From Casp-actino8 sp965659595 (GTDB lineage Bacteria; Actinomycetota; Acidimicrobiia; Acidimicrobiales; Ilumatobacteraceae), in the NCBI GenBank assembly GCA_965659595.1, contig CBFHWN010000003.1:10173-74172 (forward strand): a stretch of DNA of 64,000 nucleotides. Reading direction: 5' to 3'. The position numbers were made by a program, and so were the translations under genes. Shown one piece after another: positions 47,591 to 57,566 of this stretch. Every line of letters begins with the position of its first letter. The stretch's first letter is position 1. Below the pieces are notes generated by a model. It was given only the letters and a program-made list of their open reading frames with translations. It was not told the origin of the DNA and did not search any database.

Positions 47591-48471
47591 TGGCTCCCCG
47601 TCGACCGGCTCGAGGATCGTCGGCTCGTGGTCCTCAAAAACGCGGTGGTGCGCCCGCACGACGCTCTCGTCCCAACGATCGATCGAAGAATTCGTTCGAC
47701 AAACCGAAACGTTCGGTCGACCGCGACGATCTCGGTGGCGGCCAGGTGGAAGGGCGTCAGGCGGTGCGCGAACTGCTCATTGCCGGACGGCGTCGTGTGC
47801 ACGAGGTCTGGATTGCCACTGATCGCGACAAGAGTGATGTCGTCGACGACATCGTCGAGTTGGCGCGAGCGAATCGTGTTCCCGTGCTCGAAGTCAGTCG
47901 CAAGAAGCTCGACTTCGCCGCTCGTAGCGAAGCACCACAAGGTGTACTCGCTCGAGCCGACTCGATCGAGTCCGTTCCCTTCGACGTCATGATCAAACGC
48001 CGTCCGGGCAAGGCTCCTTTTCTCGTGGCGGTCGACGGTGTGACCGACCCGGGCAACCTCGGTGCGATTCTGCGCGTATGTGATGGATCGGGTGTCGATG
48101 GAGTCGTGCTGCCGAAACATCGCTCGGTTCACATCACTCCGACCGTTGCCAAAGCGGCAGTTGGAGCGTGCGAACACGTTCCCATGTCGTTGGTCGGTGG
48201 ACTTCCCACCGCGTTGGCCAAGATGCGTGACGCTGGTATCTGGGTGGTGGGTCTCGACGACTCGGCTGACAAATCGCTGTTTGAACTCGGTGATCTGGCC
48301 AAGGAGGGCGTCTGTCTCGTCCTCGGTGCCGAAGGCCCAGGCCTGTCCCGGCTCGTTCGCGAACGGTGCGATCTGATCGTGAGCATCCCGATGCGTGGGC
48401 GACTCAGTTCGCTCAACGTGTCGACGGCTGCTGCGCTGGCCACGTACGAAGTGGCGCGCTATCGCCGTTAG
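47587..48471 (+). CDS. rlmB: 23S rRNA 2'-O-methyltransferase RlmB (SpoU/TrmH family)
   Basis: The 294-residue SPOUT methyltransferase has a basic, Gly/Arg/Ser-rich N-terminal tail (residues 1-45), then the substrate-binding domain starting LGGGQVEGRQAVRELL. The knotted domain follows with VDGVTDPGNLGAILR, VLGAEGPGLSRLVRE and IPMRGRLSSLNVSTAAAL. It modifies a G in domain V of 23S rRNA. GTG 47587 or ATG 47590 may initiate. It is the last gene of the ispDF cluster, and tRNA-Thr follows after 16 bp. Confidence 0.93.
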   Translation: MMAPRRPARGSSARGPQKRGGAPARRSRPNDRSKNSFDKPKRSVDRDDLGGGQVEGRQAVRELLIAGRRRVHEVWIATDRDKSDVVDDIVELARANRVPVLEVSRKKLDFAARSEAPQGVLARADSIESVPFDVMIKRRPGKAPFLVAVDGVTDPGNLGAILRVCDGSGVDGVVLPKHRSVHITPTVAKAAVGACEHVPMSLVGGLPTALAKMRDAGIWVVGLDDSADKSLFELGDLAKEGVCLVLGAEGPGLSRLVRERCDLIVSIPMRGRLSSLNVSTAAALATYEVARYRR

Positions 48472-48474
48472 TCT
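48469..48474 (+). promoter_or_regulatory. Putative -10 hexamer of tRNA-Thr
   Basis: TAGTCT overlaps the rlmB stop codon and ends 13 nt before the tRNA. Confidence 0.45.
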
Positions 48475-48487
48475 GTCGCCGATTCCG

Positions 48488-48562
48488 GCCGGGTTAGCTC
48501 AGTGGTAGAGCAACCGCCTTGTAAGCGGTAGGTCGTGGGTTCAATCCCCACACCCGGCTCCA
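48488..48562 (+). tRNA. tRNA-Thr(TGT)
   Basis: The cloverleaf has acceptor GCCGGGT/ACCCGGC, D arm GCTC/GAGC, anticodon stem ACCGC/GCGGT around CTTGTAA, and T arm GTGGG-TTCAATC-CCCAC. The discriminator is T and, unlike the other two tRNAs here, the 3' CCA is encoded. Confidence 0.96.
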
Positions 48563-48577
48563 GTGCAATCGTTGACT

Positions 48578-49210
48578 TCAACTCACGAGTGAGTTGATGC
48601 GGGCCACCAACACGTCGAGCGCTCGGTCGTTGTGTCCGCCTTCGGGAATGATCACGTCCGCGTGTCGCTTGGTGGGCTCGATGAACTGTAGATGACTCGG
48701 TCGCACCGTGGTCATGTATTGACTCATGATGCTTTCGGGCGTGCGACCCCGATCACGGACGTCGCGTTCGAGACGGCGGATCAGACGAACATCGGCATCG
48801 GTGTCGACGAAGATTCGCAGATCGAAGAGATCACGAAGCCGCTCTTCGTACAGAGCAAGGATTCCTTCGAACACGACGATGCGCGTCGGTTCAACTCTGA
48901 TGACGTCGGCGGCACGTGTGTGATTGGGGTAGTCGTACACTGGGACGTCGACGCCGCGACCAGTCAGAAGAGTGCTCAACTGGTCGAAGTTGAGGTTCCA
49001 GTCGAAGGCATCAGGATGGTCGTAATTGGCCTTGGTCCGCTCGTCGAAGGGCTGGTGCGCACGATCGATGTAGTAGGCGTCCTGCTTGATGAGCGCGAGG
49101 TGGTCGGAACCCACGAGTTCGACGAGGCGCTCGGTGACCGTCGTCTTGCCCGAACACGTACCCCCGGCGACGCCGATCAAAAAGGGGCGAACCGCGTCTT
49201 GCCTGCTCAT
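48578..49210 (-). CDS. udk: Uridine kinase
   Basis: The 210-residue P-loop kinase has Walker A GVAGGTCSGKTTV, IKQDAYYIDR, the DHPDAFDW nucleoside-binding segment, VYDYPNHTR and VFEGILALYEERLRDLFDL. It phosphorylates uridine and cytidine for pyrimidine salvage. The length is normal. It converges on tRNA-Thr with 15 bp between them. Confidence 0.95.
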   Translation of the reverse strand: MSRQDAVRPFLIGVAGGTCSGKTTVTERLVELVGSDHLALIKQDAYYIDRAHQPFDERTKANYDHPDAFDWNLNFDQLSTLLTGRGVDVPVYDYPNHTRAADVIRVEPTRIVVFEGILALYEERLRDLFDLRIFVDTDADVRLIRRLERDVRDRGRTPESIMSQYMTTVRPSHLQFIEPTKRHADVIIPEGGHNDRALDVLVARINSLVS

Positions 49211-49217
49211 CGACTCG

Positions 49218-49223
49218 ACAGTA
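49218..49223 (-). promoter_or_regulatory. -10 hexamer, leaderless start of udk
   Basis: On the minus strand TACTGT ends 7 nt before ATG 49210. Confidence 0.5.
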
Positions 49224-49281
49224 CTGGCCCGGCAAAGAAGGGGACATGTCCAGGGTGCTTGTCATCGGGGTCCGAAACGGG

Positions 49282-49287
49282 CAGGCT
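49282..49287 (+). promoter_or_regulatory. Possible -10 hexamer of the DUF3263 gene
   Basis: CAGGCT ends 6 nt before ATG 49294. It matches the NANNNT variant of the window motif. Confidence 0.35.
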
Positions 49288-49293
49288 TGACGA

Positions 49294-49554
49294 ATGGCCC
49301 TGACCGAACGAGAGAAGGCAATCCTCGATTTCGAAAGGGGCTGGTGGACCGAAGACGGGGTCAAGGACCAGATGTTGCGGGAGCGGTTCCAGTGCTCCTC
49401 CGACGAGTATTACGGTGAACTCAACCGACTTCTCGACAGCTTGGAGGCCCTGGCCTACGACCCGCTCGTGGTCCGTCGTCTGCAGCGGGCTCGGGAACGT
49501 CGGCGTCGGATGCGACTCGATGGAAACACCGAGTCGGGAGGTGTACAGGCATGA
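49294..49554 (+). CDS. DUF3263 protein
   Basis: This 86-residue actinobacterial protein contains LTEREKAILDFERGWW and FQCSSDEYYGELNRLLDS, typical of DUF3263, then a basic tail. It looks like a small helix-turn-helix protein but its role is not established. It is coupled by a 4-bp overlap to the LytR_C gene. A similar pairing exists in mycobacteria (Rv0430-Rv0431, from memory). Confidence 0.88.
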   Translation: MALTEREKAILDFERGWWTEDGVKDQMLRERFQCSSDEYYGELNRLLDSLEALAYDPLVVRRLQRARERRRRMRLDGNTESGGVQA

Positions 49555-50171
49555 GTGACGAACAGCCCACCGGATCACGGACGGCTCGGCCCGGTCAGCG
49601 TCAAGGTGGCGTGGGTGTGTCGACCACCCTCGGCATCATCGTGGCGGCCATCGCCGTTCTGCTCGGATTCCTCATCCTGCGCGACATCAACCGCGATCGT
49701 GACGGTGGTGTCGCCACCGGTCCGGTCGAGACGCAACCTGCGTCCACCGACGAGGTGCCCACCGATTCCACCGACGTCGTCGTCTCGACCACGACATTGC
49801 CGCGTACCGGATACAAAGTTCTCGTCGCCAATGCCTCGGGTGTGTCGGGTAGTGCCGGTCAGATGAGCACGGCGTTGCAGGCCGAGGGATTCATCGTGCA
49901 GCAGCCGGCCACCAACGCCGCCGAGACCGTCGGGAAGCAGACGGTGACCGTCGTGTATTACGTGCCCGGTTTCGAATCGGGTGCGGCCGCGGTGTCGCAG
50001 GTGCTCGGCGGTGTGGCCTCTCAGCCCGTCGCCACTCCTCCTCCGGTCGAACCAGGTGACCTCGGCGAAGCCACCGTGCTCGTGATGCTCGGTACCGACT
50101 TGGCCGGCAAGTTGTTGCCGGGTGCGTTGCCCACGGCCGATCCGGCCGTCACCGAGACGACGGCGGGCTGA
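49551..50171 (+). CDS. Membrane-anchored LytR C-terminal-domain protein
   Basis: The 206-residue protein has a cytoplasmic tail of about 24 residues, one transmembrane helix (TTLGIIVAAIAVLLGFLIL), a Thr/Ser-rich stretch and a LytR_C domain (about 85-150) beginning YKVLVANASGVSGSAGQMS and including VYYVPGFESGA. LytR_C proteins act in cell-envelope integrity and vesiculation in mycobacteria. The last 23 bp overlap the convergent glycerate kinase gene. Confidence 0.85.
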   Translation: MSDEQPTGSRTARPGQRQGGVGVSTTLGIIVAAIAVLLGFLILRDINRDRDGGVATGPVETQPASTDEVPTDSTDVVVSTTTLPRTGYKVLVANASGVSGSAGQMSTALQAEGFIVQQPATNAAETVGKQTVTVVYYVPGFESGAAAVSQVLGGVASQPVATPPPVEPGDLGEATVLVMLGTDLAGKLLPGALPTADPAVTETTAG

Positions 50172-51174
50172 CTTTTCGCAACAGGTCGAGGGCAGTCTGT
50201 TCGATGCACCACAAGGGTTCGTTCATGGCGCGTTCTTCGCCGAATGCGTCGACGAGTGAGGTCACACCGGCCGAGATGTGCGCGAATTCTTCGGCATCGT
50301 TCGCACTCGGATCGATACGTCCGCAGATCACGCCGACCGGAAGATCTGAGGTGTGCGCGAGATCGACGACTCCTCCCACCACCTTGCCTTCGAAGCTCGT
50401 GACGTCGAGTTGACCCTCTCCGGTGATCACCAGTTCGGCTTCACGTAGGTGATCGTGGAGTCCGACCTCGTCGGCCACCATGTCGAAGCCCGGGATGAGG
50501 GTCGCCCCGAGCGCAAGTAGCCCGCCGGCGAGCCCACCGGCGGCTCCGGCTCCCTCCATCCGTGACACGTCGACACTGTGAGTCTCCTTGTAGAGCTGCA
50601 CGAGTCGTTCGAGTCGGGACTCGAGAAGTCGGATCTGACGCGCGGTCGCACCTTTCTGTGGTCCGAACTCGCGCGGTGCGTCGAGAAAGCGCGTTTCCAC
50701 GTCGCAAGCGACGAGAAACTCCACACCCCGTAGTCGCGCCGGAGCGTGGATGGCGCGGATGGCGCCGAGTCCGCCGTCGGTCGTGGCCGATCCGCCGAGG
50801 CACACGATGATGCGTTCGGCTCCGAGATCGAGTGCCTTGTCGATCAGTTCGCCGGTACCGGTGGTCGACGCGGCGACGGGATCGTTGTGCTCGGGTCCGC
50901 CGACGATTGTGAGTCCTGATGCGCGGGCCATCTCGATGACAGCGGTGCCGCGATGAAAGCGCCATTCGGCTTCCACCGGATCGCCGAGGGGTCCAGTCAC
51001 CGTCGAGGTTCGGTTGGGCCCGCCGAGTGCGTCGAGAGTTCCTTCTCCTCCGTCGGCGAGCGGAACCTCGGTGCAGTCGTGACCGAGCTCCCAACAGGCG
51101 TGGCCGATCGCTTGGGCGACGGCGGCGGCCGTGGCTGTCCCCTTGAACTTGTCGACGGCGGCCACCACGCGCAT
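50149..51174 (-). CDS. Glycerate kinase
   Basis: The 341-residue protein begins MRVVAAVDKFKGTATAAAVAQAI and has VPLADGGEGTLDAL, VCLGGSATTDGGLG and GAGAAGGLAGGLLALGATLIPGF, which are hallmarks of the GlxK glycerate kinase family. It phosphorylates D-glycerate and so feeds it into lower glycolysis near the GpmA reaction. CAGACT (51186-51181) ends 6 nt before its ATG. Confidence 0.92.
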   Translation of the reverse strand: MRVVAAVDKFKGTATAAAVAQAIGHACWELGHDCTEVPLADGGEGTLDALGGPNRTSTVTGPLGDPVEAEWRFHRGTAVIEMARASGLTIVGGPEHNDPVAASTTGTGELIDKALDLGAERIIVCLGGSATTDGGLGAIRAIHAPARLRGVEFLVACDVETRFLDAPREFGPQKGATARQIRLLESRLERLVQLYKETHSVDVSRMEGAGAAGGLAGGLLALGATLIPGFDMVADEVGLHDHLREAELVITGEGQLDVTSFEGKVVGGVVDLAHTSDLPVGVICGRIDPSANDAEEFAHISAGVTSLVDAFGEERAMNEPLWCIEQTALDLLRKVSPPSSR

Positions 51175-51180
51175 TCCGTC

Positions 51181-51186
51181 AGTCTG
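51181..51186 (-). promoter_or_regulatory. Possible -10 hexamer of the glycerate kinase gene
   Basis: On the minus strand CAGACT ends 6 nt before ATG 51174. Confidence 0.35.
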
Positions 51187-51247
51187 TCGTGGGTGCGATA
51201 AATTACGTCTGGTTTCGTCGTGAGCGACTGGTGCTGGAGGGCTTGAC

Positions 51248-51577
51248 GTGAAGGATCACATTCGATTTGTCGTGGGTGCCGGAGCCGCGCTGGCTCTGTT
51301 GGCAGGAGTGTCGGCATGCGGCGGAGGTGACTCTGAACCGAGTGGCGACCAAGTGGCTGCTGCTGAGGCCTACATTCGCCTGTATTCGCCGTCGAATCCC
51401 GACTGTGTGCTGAAGGAGCACAAGAAGGTCGACGACGAGATGGCGTCGCTTCTCTTGCAGGCGTACGAGGCCTACGAGACGTATGACTACGACGCAGAGG
51501 ACGCGGCGTACACCGCCATTGGTGACGACGACATGCGCGAACTCACCGGCGCCCTCAACAAGTGCGCCTTGGGCTGA
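51248..51577 (+). CDS. Small lipoprotein of unknown function
   Basis: The 109-residue product has a lipoprotein signal with lipobox VSAC followed by GGGDSEPS. The mature part is short, helical and acidic (YEAYETYDYDAEDAAYTAIGDD), with two further cysteines, one near the C-terminus. I do not recognise a family. The GTG start has a GGAGG-type site 8 nt upstream, so it has a normal leader. It precedes cysO by 48 bp. Confidence 0.6.
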   Translation: MKDHIRFVVGAGAALALLAGVSACGGGDSEPSGDQVAAAEAYIRLYSPSNPDCVLKEHKKVDDEMASLLLQAYEAYETYDYDAEDAAYTAIGDDDMRELTGALNKCALG

Positions 51578-51612
51578 CCGCCCTCGGGGTGGAGAAAACC
51601 TGACTCACTCGG

Positions 51613-51618
51613 TAGGGT
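51613..51618 (+). promoter_or_regulatory. -10 hexamer, leaderless start of cysO
   Basis: TAGGGT ends 7 nt before ATG 51626. Confidence 0.55.
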
Positions 51619-51625
51619 TTCGGTC

Positions 51626-51901
51626 ATGTCCGTGACCGTGCGCATCCCCACCACCCTTCGTCCGTTGTCGGGCGGCAACTCGACCGTCGAGGTCGATGGC
51701 AGCACCTTGCGTGAGGTCCTCGACGCTCTCGATGCGGCTCACCCCGGTTTTCGTGATCGTTTGTTCGACGACGAGGGGAAGCAGCGCCGTTTCGTCAACC
51801 TGTTCGTGGCCGATGACGACGTGCGCTACCTGCAGGGAATGGACACCCCGGTGCCCGACGGTGAGACCGTGAGCATCATCCCAGCCGTCGCCGGCGGCTG
51901 A
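51626..51901 (+). CDS. cysO: CysO-like sulfur-carrier protein (MoaD/ThiS fold)
   Basis: The 91-residue ubiquitin-like protein ends in the required Gly-Gly. The internal segments VTVRIPTTLRPLSGG, RRFVNLFVADDDVRYLQG and VSIIPAVAGG follow the CysO pattern of mycobacteria closely. CysO carries a C-terminal thiocarboxylate and hands the sulfide to CysM with O-phosphoserine to make cysteine. The cysM and mec partners usually found beside it are not in this window, so a MoaD-like role remains possible. Confidence 0.9.
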   Translation: MSVTVRIPTTLRPLSGGNSTVEVDGSTLREVLDALDAAHPGFRDRLFDDEGKQRRFVNLFVADDDVRYLQGMDTPVPDGETVSIIPAVAGG

Positions 51902-51921
51902 CGTCCCAACACACTTCCGCC

Positions 51922-51968
51922 CACTCTGAAGCGCAGTACTCGCGTAGCGGGCACAGCGCTTCAGAGTG
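51922..51968. terminator. Long stem-loop between convergent genes
   Basis: A perfect 13-bp inverted repeat (51922-51934 and 51956-51968, arm CACTCTGAAGCGC) encloses 21 nt between cysO and the FAD enzyme gene, which converge here. It is a likely two-way terminator or stabilising hairpin. No T-tract follows in either direction. Confidence 0.5.
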
Positions 51969-51987
51969 CGCGAATTTCGTCGGGGGG

Positions 51988-53454
51988 TCAGGCGGGGAGG
52001 AGGGTGAGGAACTCGGCGCGCTTCCTCGGCCCCATCGGGACCTCGGGCGGGCGGTTCTCTCGGTCCTGCCACACGGCGAACACCCGGTTCATCACCTCGG
52101 GATCCTTCACCAGCGCATCGGGCGCGCTCAGCAGGTTGAGATTGCGCATGAACGCCCGCAAAACAACGGCATCACTGCGCAACGCTGGCAGCAATCCTTC
52201 GCGCATCACCGATCGCATCATCGTCTTCGGATCGGAGTTGTCGCCGTCGGGATCGTCGCCACGCAGCAGAGCCGACGCCACTCGTTGCGCCTCGGCGTCC
52301 TGCTCGACGCCCGAGCGATACCACGGCACGATCTCACGCGAGATCGCGGCGTCGTAGTCGACGGCGAGATCGACCAGCTCCTCTGACGACAGCCCCGACA
52401 CCTTCCTGAGCGACTCGCACATCAGGTGCGCACCCCAGTAACCGATCGAGCAACCGCGCCCATATAGCGGATTCGTACAGATCACCGCATCGCCCACCGG
52501 CAACATGCCGAGCACCAGTGGCTTGCCGTCGACTACGTACTCACGATGACGGTTCAGCAACCCGGCCATCACGAACACACCGTCGGTGATCGGCTCGGCC
52601 CGTCCGTCCAGATACGGCGCAGTTGCGACGAGTTGGCGCGCCGCCTCGTCGAACACCTGGGGGTCGGCCAGGCGACCACGCAATTCGGAGTCGTCGGTCG
52701 GTGTGGCGAGGGTGATTGAGAAGGTGCGGTTGTCACCCACGAACACGCCGTACTTGATGTAGCCGAGGTCGCCCCCGATCGGACCGCTGCGCGGTGGGTA
52801 TTCAGCCCCCGCCTTCAGTCGGTAGAAACGCGATGCGTAGACGATGCCGGTGTCCTCGACGAACTCGGGGACCGGACCCACGCCGATGTCAGCGAGCCAT
52901 TCGGGGAGGACCGATCGGCGCCCACCGGCGACCACGACCAGATCGGCCCGTCGCTCGGAGCCGTCCTCAAGACGGACGCCGACGACGCGCTCGAGACCGG
53001 TCTCCGAGTCGGTCTCGTGCAGGAGGCCGTTCACTCCGACACCGACCTGGAACTTCACGCGTCCCTCGTCGAGAACGACCCGGCGCAGCACCCACTCGAA
53101 GGTCGTGCGCCGACAGGTGAGCATCGTGAGCTCGTCGTCACCCAATTCGGGTTCGTAGTTGGTCATGGTGGGGGGTAGATCGTCACCGAAGCGCAGTTCG
53201 GTCGCTCCGGCCTCGTAGAGGTGGGCCACGACATCGGGCTCATTGGCCTTCAGGAGGGTCACCAATCGGGCCAAAAAGGCATGGCTATGGCGCACCTGGG
53301 GAGCTCCTCGACGGTCCCAGAAGAAGGCCTCGTCGGGGGAGTCGGGCATGGGGGTGTCGTCCCGTTCGACGACCGTGACCTGGTGTCCGGCCCGACTCAT
53401 CTTGAGTGCGGTCGAGAGCCCCGAGACCCCACCGCCCACCACCACGATGTTCAT
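51988..53454 (-). CDS. FAD-dependent oxidoreductase/monooxygenase
   Basis: The 488-residue protein starts with a dinucleotide-binding motif (IVVVGGGVSGLSTALKMSRAG). It has a middle ADLVVVAGGRRSVLPEWL segment and the second FAD motif VGDAVICTNPLYGRGCSIG. These fit the group A flavin monooxygenase / geranylgeranyl-reductase superfamily. The C-terminal 120 residues are extra and partly helical. The substrate is unknown, and no redox partner is encoded nearby. Confidence 0.82.
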   Translation of the reverse strand: MNIVVVGGGVSGLSTALKMSRAGHQVTVVERDDTPMPDSPDEAFFWDRRGAPQVRHSHAFLARLVTLLKANEPDVVAHLYEAGATELRFGDDLPPTMTNYEPELGDDELTMLTCRRTTFEWVLRRVVLDEGRVKFQVGVGVNGLLHETDSETGLERVVGVRLEDGSERRADLVVVAGGRRSVLPEWLADIGVGPVPEFVEDTGIVYASRFYRLKAGAEYPPRSGPIGGDLGYIKYGVFVGDNRTFSITLATPTDDSELRGRLADPQVFDEAARQLVATAPYLDGRAEPITDGVFVMAGLLNRHREYVVDGKPLVLGMLPVGDAVICTNPLYGRGCSIGYWGAHLMCESLRKVSGLSSEELVDLAVDYDAAISREIVPWYRSGVEQDAEAQRVASALLRGDDPDGDNSDPKTMMRSVMREGLLPALRSDAVVLRAFMRNLNLLSAPDALVKDPEVMNRVFAVWQDRENRPPEVPMGPRKRAEFLTLLPA

Positions 53455-53462
53455 GAAACCCG

Positions 53463-53468
53463 AGCGTA
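53463..53468 (-). promoter_or_regulatory. -10 hexamer, leaderless start of the FAD enzyme gene
   Basis: On the minus strand TACGCT ends 8 nt before ATG 53454. Confidence 0.5.
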
Positions 53469-53526
53469 GAGGGCGGGAGATTCGGGATCGGAGTCGGACC
53501 GGACCCTCGGGACCTCGGCTGACCGG

Positions 53527-53555
53527 TTGTCGCTTAGCACTCGGCTCAATAGAGT
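53527..53555 (+). promoter_or_regulatory. groEL promoter
   Basis: TTGTCG (53527-53532) and TAGAGT (53550-53555) are separated by 17 bp. The first CIRCE element covers the spacer and the -10 hexamer, so HrcA binding would block RNA polymerase. Confidence 0.6.
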
Positions 53556-53560
53556 GCTAG
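53534..53560. promoter_or_regulatory. CIRCE element 1 (HrcA operator)
   Basis: TTAGCACTC and GAGTGCTAG are separated by 9 nt. Only the last base departs from the consensus GAGTGCTAA. Confidence 0.9.
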
Positions 53561-53583
53561 CACTCGCGAGAGTCGAGTGCGAA
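53557..53583. promoter_or_regulatory. CIRCE element 2 (HrcA operator)
   Basis: CTAGCACTC and GAGTGCGAA are separated by 9 nt. It shares its first four bases with the end of element 1, so the two operators lie in tandem about 23 bp apart, roughly two helical turns. Confidence 0.8.
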
Positions 53584-53661
53584 CGGTTCGCCGGCCACCC
53601 CCCGGCCGGTCGAATCGGCCCACTTGCACTGCTCACACATCTCCGACGAAAGGGAAACACG

Positions 53662-55278
<1,617 letters not shown>

Positions 55279-55303
55279 GTCGTACGTCGACTCGATCGAA
55301 CGC

Positions 55304-55333
55304 ACAGGACCCCGGGGCGACCCGGGGTCCTGT
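55304..55333. terminator. GC-rich terminator of groEL
   Basis: A 13-bp perfect stem (ACAGGACCCCGGG paired with CCCGGGGTCCTGT) closes a GCGA tetraloop 25 bp after the groEL stop codon. There is no T-tract, as is often so in high-GC actinobacteria. Confidence 0.75.
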
Positions 55334-55340
55334 CGCGTTG

Positions 55341-56210
55341 GTGACGGCCGAGGCAGCGGTCGGCTTCGATGCCGACATGCCACTTCTGCGACAGGCTCTC
55401 GACGAGAGCGGTGTGGCTCATGCCGAGGTCGTGTGGGACGACCCGTCGATCGATTGGTCGTCCTTCTCGCTCGTTGTGGTGCGGTCCACGTGGGACTACG
55501 TTCCGCGTGTCGACGAGTTCCTCGGCTGGATCGATCATGTGTCGTCGGTGACGCGTCTCGAGAACACGGCCGAGGTCATGTGCTGGAACGTCGACAAGCA
55601 CTACTTGCGCGAAGCCGAGGTGGCCGGGCTCGCGGTGGTACCGACGGTATTCATCGATCCGAGCACCTTCCACGACGAGACGATCTGGCGCCCACGACTT
55701 GAGAACTGGCTCACCCACGGGGACGTGGTCGTGAAGCCTTGTATCAGCGCCGGCAGCAACGACACCGAACGCCATTCCTCAGTCGAGGCGGCCTCCGATC
55801 ACGTCGTGAACCTCACGTCGAATGGCCGTGGTGCGATGGTGCAGCCGTATCTCGCCGACGTCGACCACCTGAGCGAGACCGGGCTCGTGTTCCTGGCCGG
55901 TCGTTTCAGCCATGCGTTCTCGAAGGGTCCGCTTCTGGCATCGGCTCGTGATCTCGAAGCCGGCTTGTACGCACGTGAGCAGATCTCGAGTCGTACACCG
56001 ACATCCGATGAACTCGAACTCGGTCGACGAGCGATCGAGTGGCTCACTAGCCGCTTCGGCCCGCTTCTCTACGCGCGTGTCGATCTGTTGCCGTCGTTCG
56101 ACGGTCCGATGATCGTCGAGCTCGAACTCACCGAGCCGTCGCTCTTCTTGCAGACCGATCCTGAGGCAGCGTTGCGTGCAGCCGACGCCATCACGGCGTC
56201 ACTCGACTGA
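55341..56210 (+). CDS. ATP-grasp-fold protein, glutathione-synthetase-like
   Basis: The 289-residue protein has the layout of an ATP-grasp ligase: an N-terminal pre-ATP-grasp part (VVVRSTWDYVPRVDEF), WNVDKHYLREAEVAG, DVVVKPCISAGSNDTER for nucleotide contact, AMVQPYL, and the metal-binding end LLYARVDLLPSFDGPMIVELELTEPSLFL. Relatives join a carboxylate to an amine with ATP. The two substrates are unknown. GTG 55341 comes soon after the groEL terminator, and TTG 55338 is an alternative. Confidence 0.78.
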   Translation: MTAEAAVGFDADMPLLRQALDESGVAHAEVVWDDPSIDWSSFSLVVVRSTWDYVPRVDEFLGWIDHVSSVTRLENTAEVMCWNVDKHYLREAEVAGLAVVPTVFIDPSTFHDETIWRPRLENWLTHGDVVVKPCISAGSNDTERHSSVEAASDHVVNLTSNGRGAMVQPYLADVDHLSETGLVFLAGRFSHAFSKGPLLASARDLEAGLYAREQISSRTPTSDELELGRRAIEWLTSRFGPLLYARVDLLPSFDGPMIVELELTEPSLFLQTDPEAALRAADAITASLD

Positions 56211-56215
56211 CGACG

Positions 56216-57559
56216 TCAGCGAGTCAGATCTCCGGGAAACGACGCACGGCCGAAGAAGTTCGACGCCCCGATCGATCCGTCGCCACTCACGACGAGAGCT
56301 TTTTGGTGAGGGCCGTCGCGTGAGAGCCGTCGATTGAGCAACACACTTCGCTCTCCGATCTCGATTCCCATCACCTGTTCGCCGGTGCCTTGGGGGAGCG
56401 ACACGAGGAGCAGCCGTTGAGTCGATGCCGCGTCGATCACGACGAGCAGGTCGCCTTCGACCCAGCCCATGCGCTCACCTGCCTCGTCGACGGTGAAGAC
56501 CCGAGGACAGACGAAGCAACCGGTGTACGAGTCGGCCACACCGAACGGTGTGGAGCCGACGACCGTGGAATCGACGACCCCATCAGGGCTGTCGGTGATT
56601 CGAAGGAAGAGGGGTCGATTGGTGACTCGGCCGTCCGACCCTTCCTCCACGACCTCACCAACGAGGAAGTCGTCGCCGAGCGAGAGATGAGAGATCGTGG
56701 AGCGAGAGGCATCACGTCGTAGAACGGTCCGACGTTCGCGGGTGTCGAGCGCGACGAGCACGATCTCCTCTGTCGCACCGCCATCCGCATTTCCCGTGGC
56801 CACCGAGAGCAGAGCGGTGAAACTTCCGTTTCGGATCGCCACGTCGTGAAGTGTGAACCATTCGTCGACGCCGTCAGCTGGTTCGACGATCGGACTCGGA
56901 ACTCCGCCCGGAGAGACGCGTCGCACACTCGTGGCGAGCGGGTCGAAGTCGCGGCCCGACTCGGCTTGTACGAGATAGGTCCCGTCTCCGACGGCCAAGA
57001 CGACGTCGAAGGAGCCGTCGACGATCTGTGTGGTCCCCGCACTCGTTTCGAGGTACACGCCATCACTCGCTGCCACGACGATCGGTGTGCCCACCGAACT
57101 CTCGGTCGAAATGGTGGTCGACGTGCTCTCGGGAGTTGCCGAATCGACGGAGTCGGCGAGCGGCGTGTCGACCGAGGCCGCCGTGTCGGGGATGGTGTCG
57201 GAAGAGGCGGGAGCACTGGTGCGAGGAATGAAGCTCACGACGGGGACGGGTGACGTGGCAGGTCGATCGGAACCGGTGAGCGCCACTGTCGTGATCAATC
57301 CGACGACGGCCATGGCGATGAAGGTCACGACACCGAAGAGAAGTGCGGTGCCGCGATCGTCACGTGGTTTCGTCTCGTCGGGACGAATGAGCCAGGAGGT
57401 GCCGTCGGGATCGGCGGCGAGAATCGGGTCGCGTTGTGCTGGAGTGAGCACCGGTTGCTCGTCGGGAACCGGCTGTCGACGGTTGATCGCTTCTTGTCCG
57501 GGCGGACGAACCAGATCCCAGGACGGATCGTCGTCGATCTCGCTCTCGTCGTTGGCCAC
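56216..57559 (-). CDS. Single-pass membrane protein with large exported domain, unknown function
   Basis: The 447-residue protein has a cytoplasmic, acidic N-terminus of about 85 residues (with RPPGQEAINRRQPVPDEQP), one transmembrane helix (ALLFGVVTFIAMAVVGLITTVAL), a Ser/Thr/Pro-rich stalk of about 65 residues, and an exported beta-rich region. Repeated blade-like stretches in that region suggest a propeller. A CFVC pair lies near residue 358. I do not recognise the family. The GTG start is set by a TACGGT hexamer 7 nt upstream. The open frame beyond it is antisense to fdhD. Confidence 0.6.
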   Translation of the reverse strand: MANDESEIDDDPSWDLVRPPGQEAINRRQPVPDEQPVLTPAQRDPILAADPDGTSWLIRPDETKPRDDRGTALLFGVVTFIAMAVVGLITTVALTGSDRPATSPVPVVSFIPRTSAPASSDTIPDTAASVDTPLADSVDSATPESTSTTISTESSVGTPIVVAASDGVYLETSAGTTQIVDGSFDVVLAVGDGTYLVQAESGRDFDPLATSVRRVSPGGVPSPIVEPADGVDEWFTLHDVAIRNGSFTALLSVATGNADGGATEEIVLVALDTRERRTVLRRDASRSTISHLSLGDDFLVGEVVEEGSDGRVTNRPLFLRITDSPDGVVDSTVVGSTPFGVADSYTGCFVCPRVFTVDEAGERMGWVEGDLLVVIDAASTQRLLLVSLPQGTGEQVMGIEIGERSVLLNRRLSRDGPHQKALVVSGDGSIGASNFFGRASFPGDLTR

Positions 57560-57566
57560 GTTTCGA

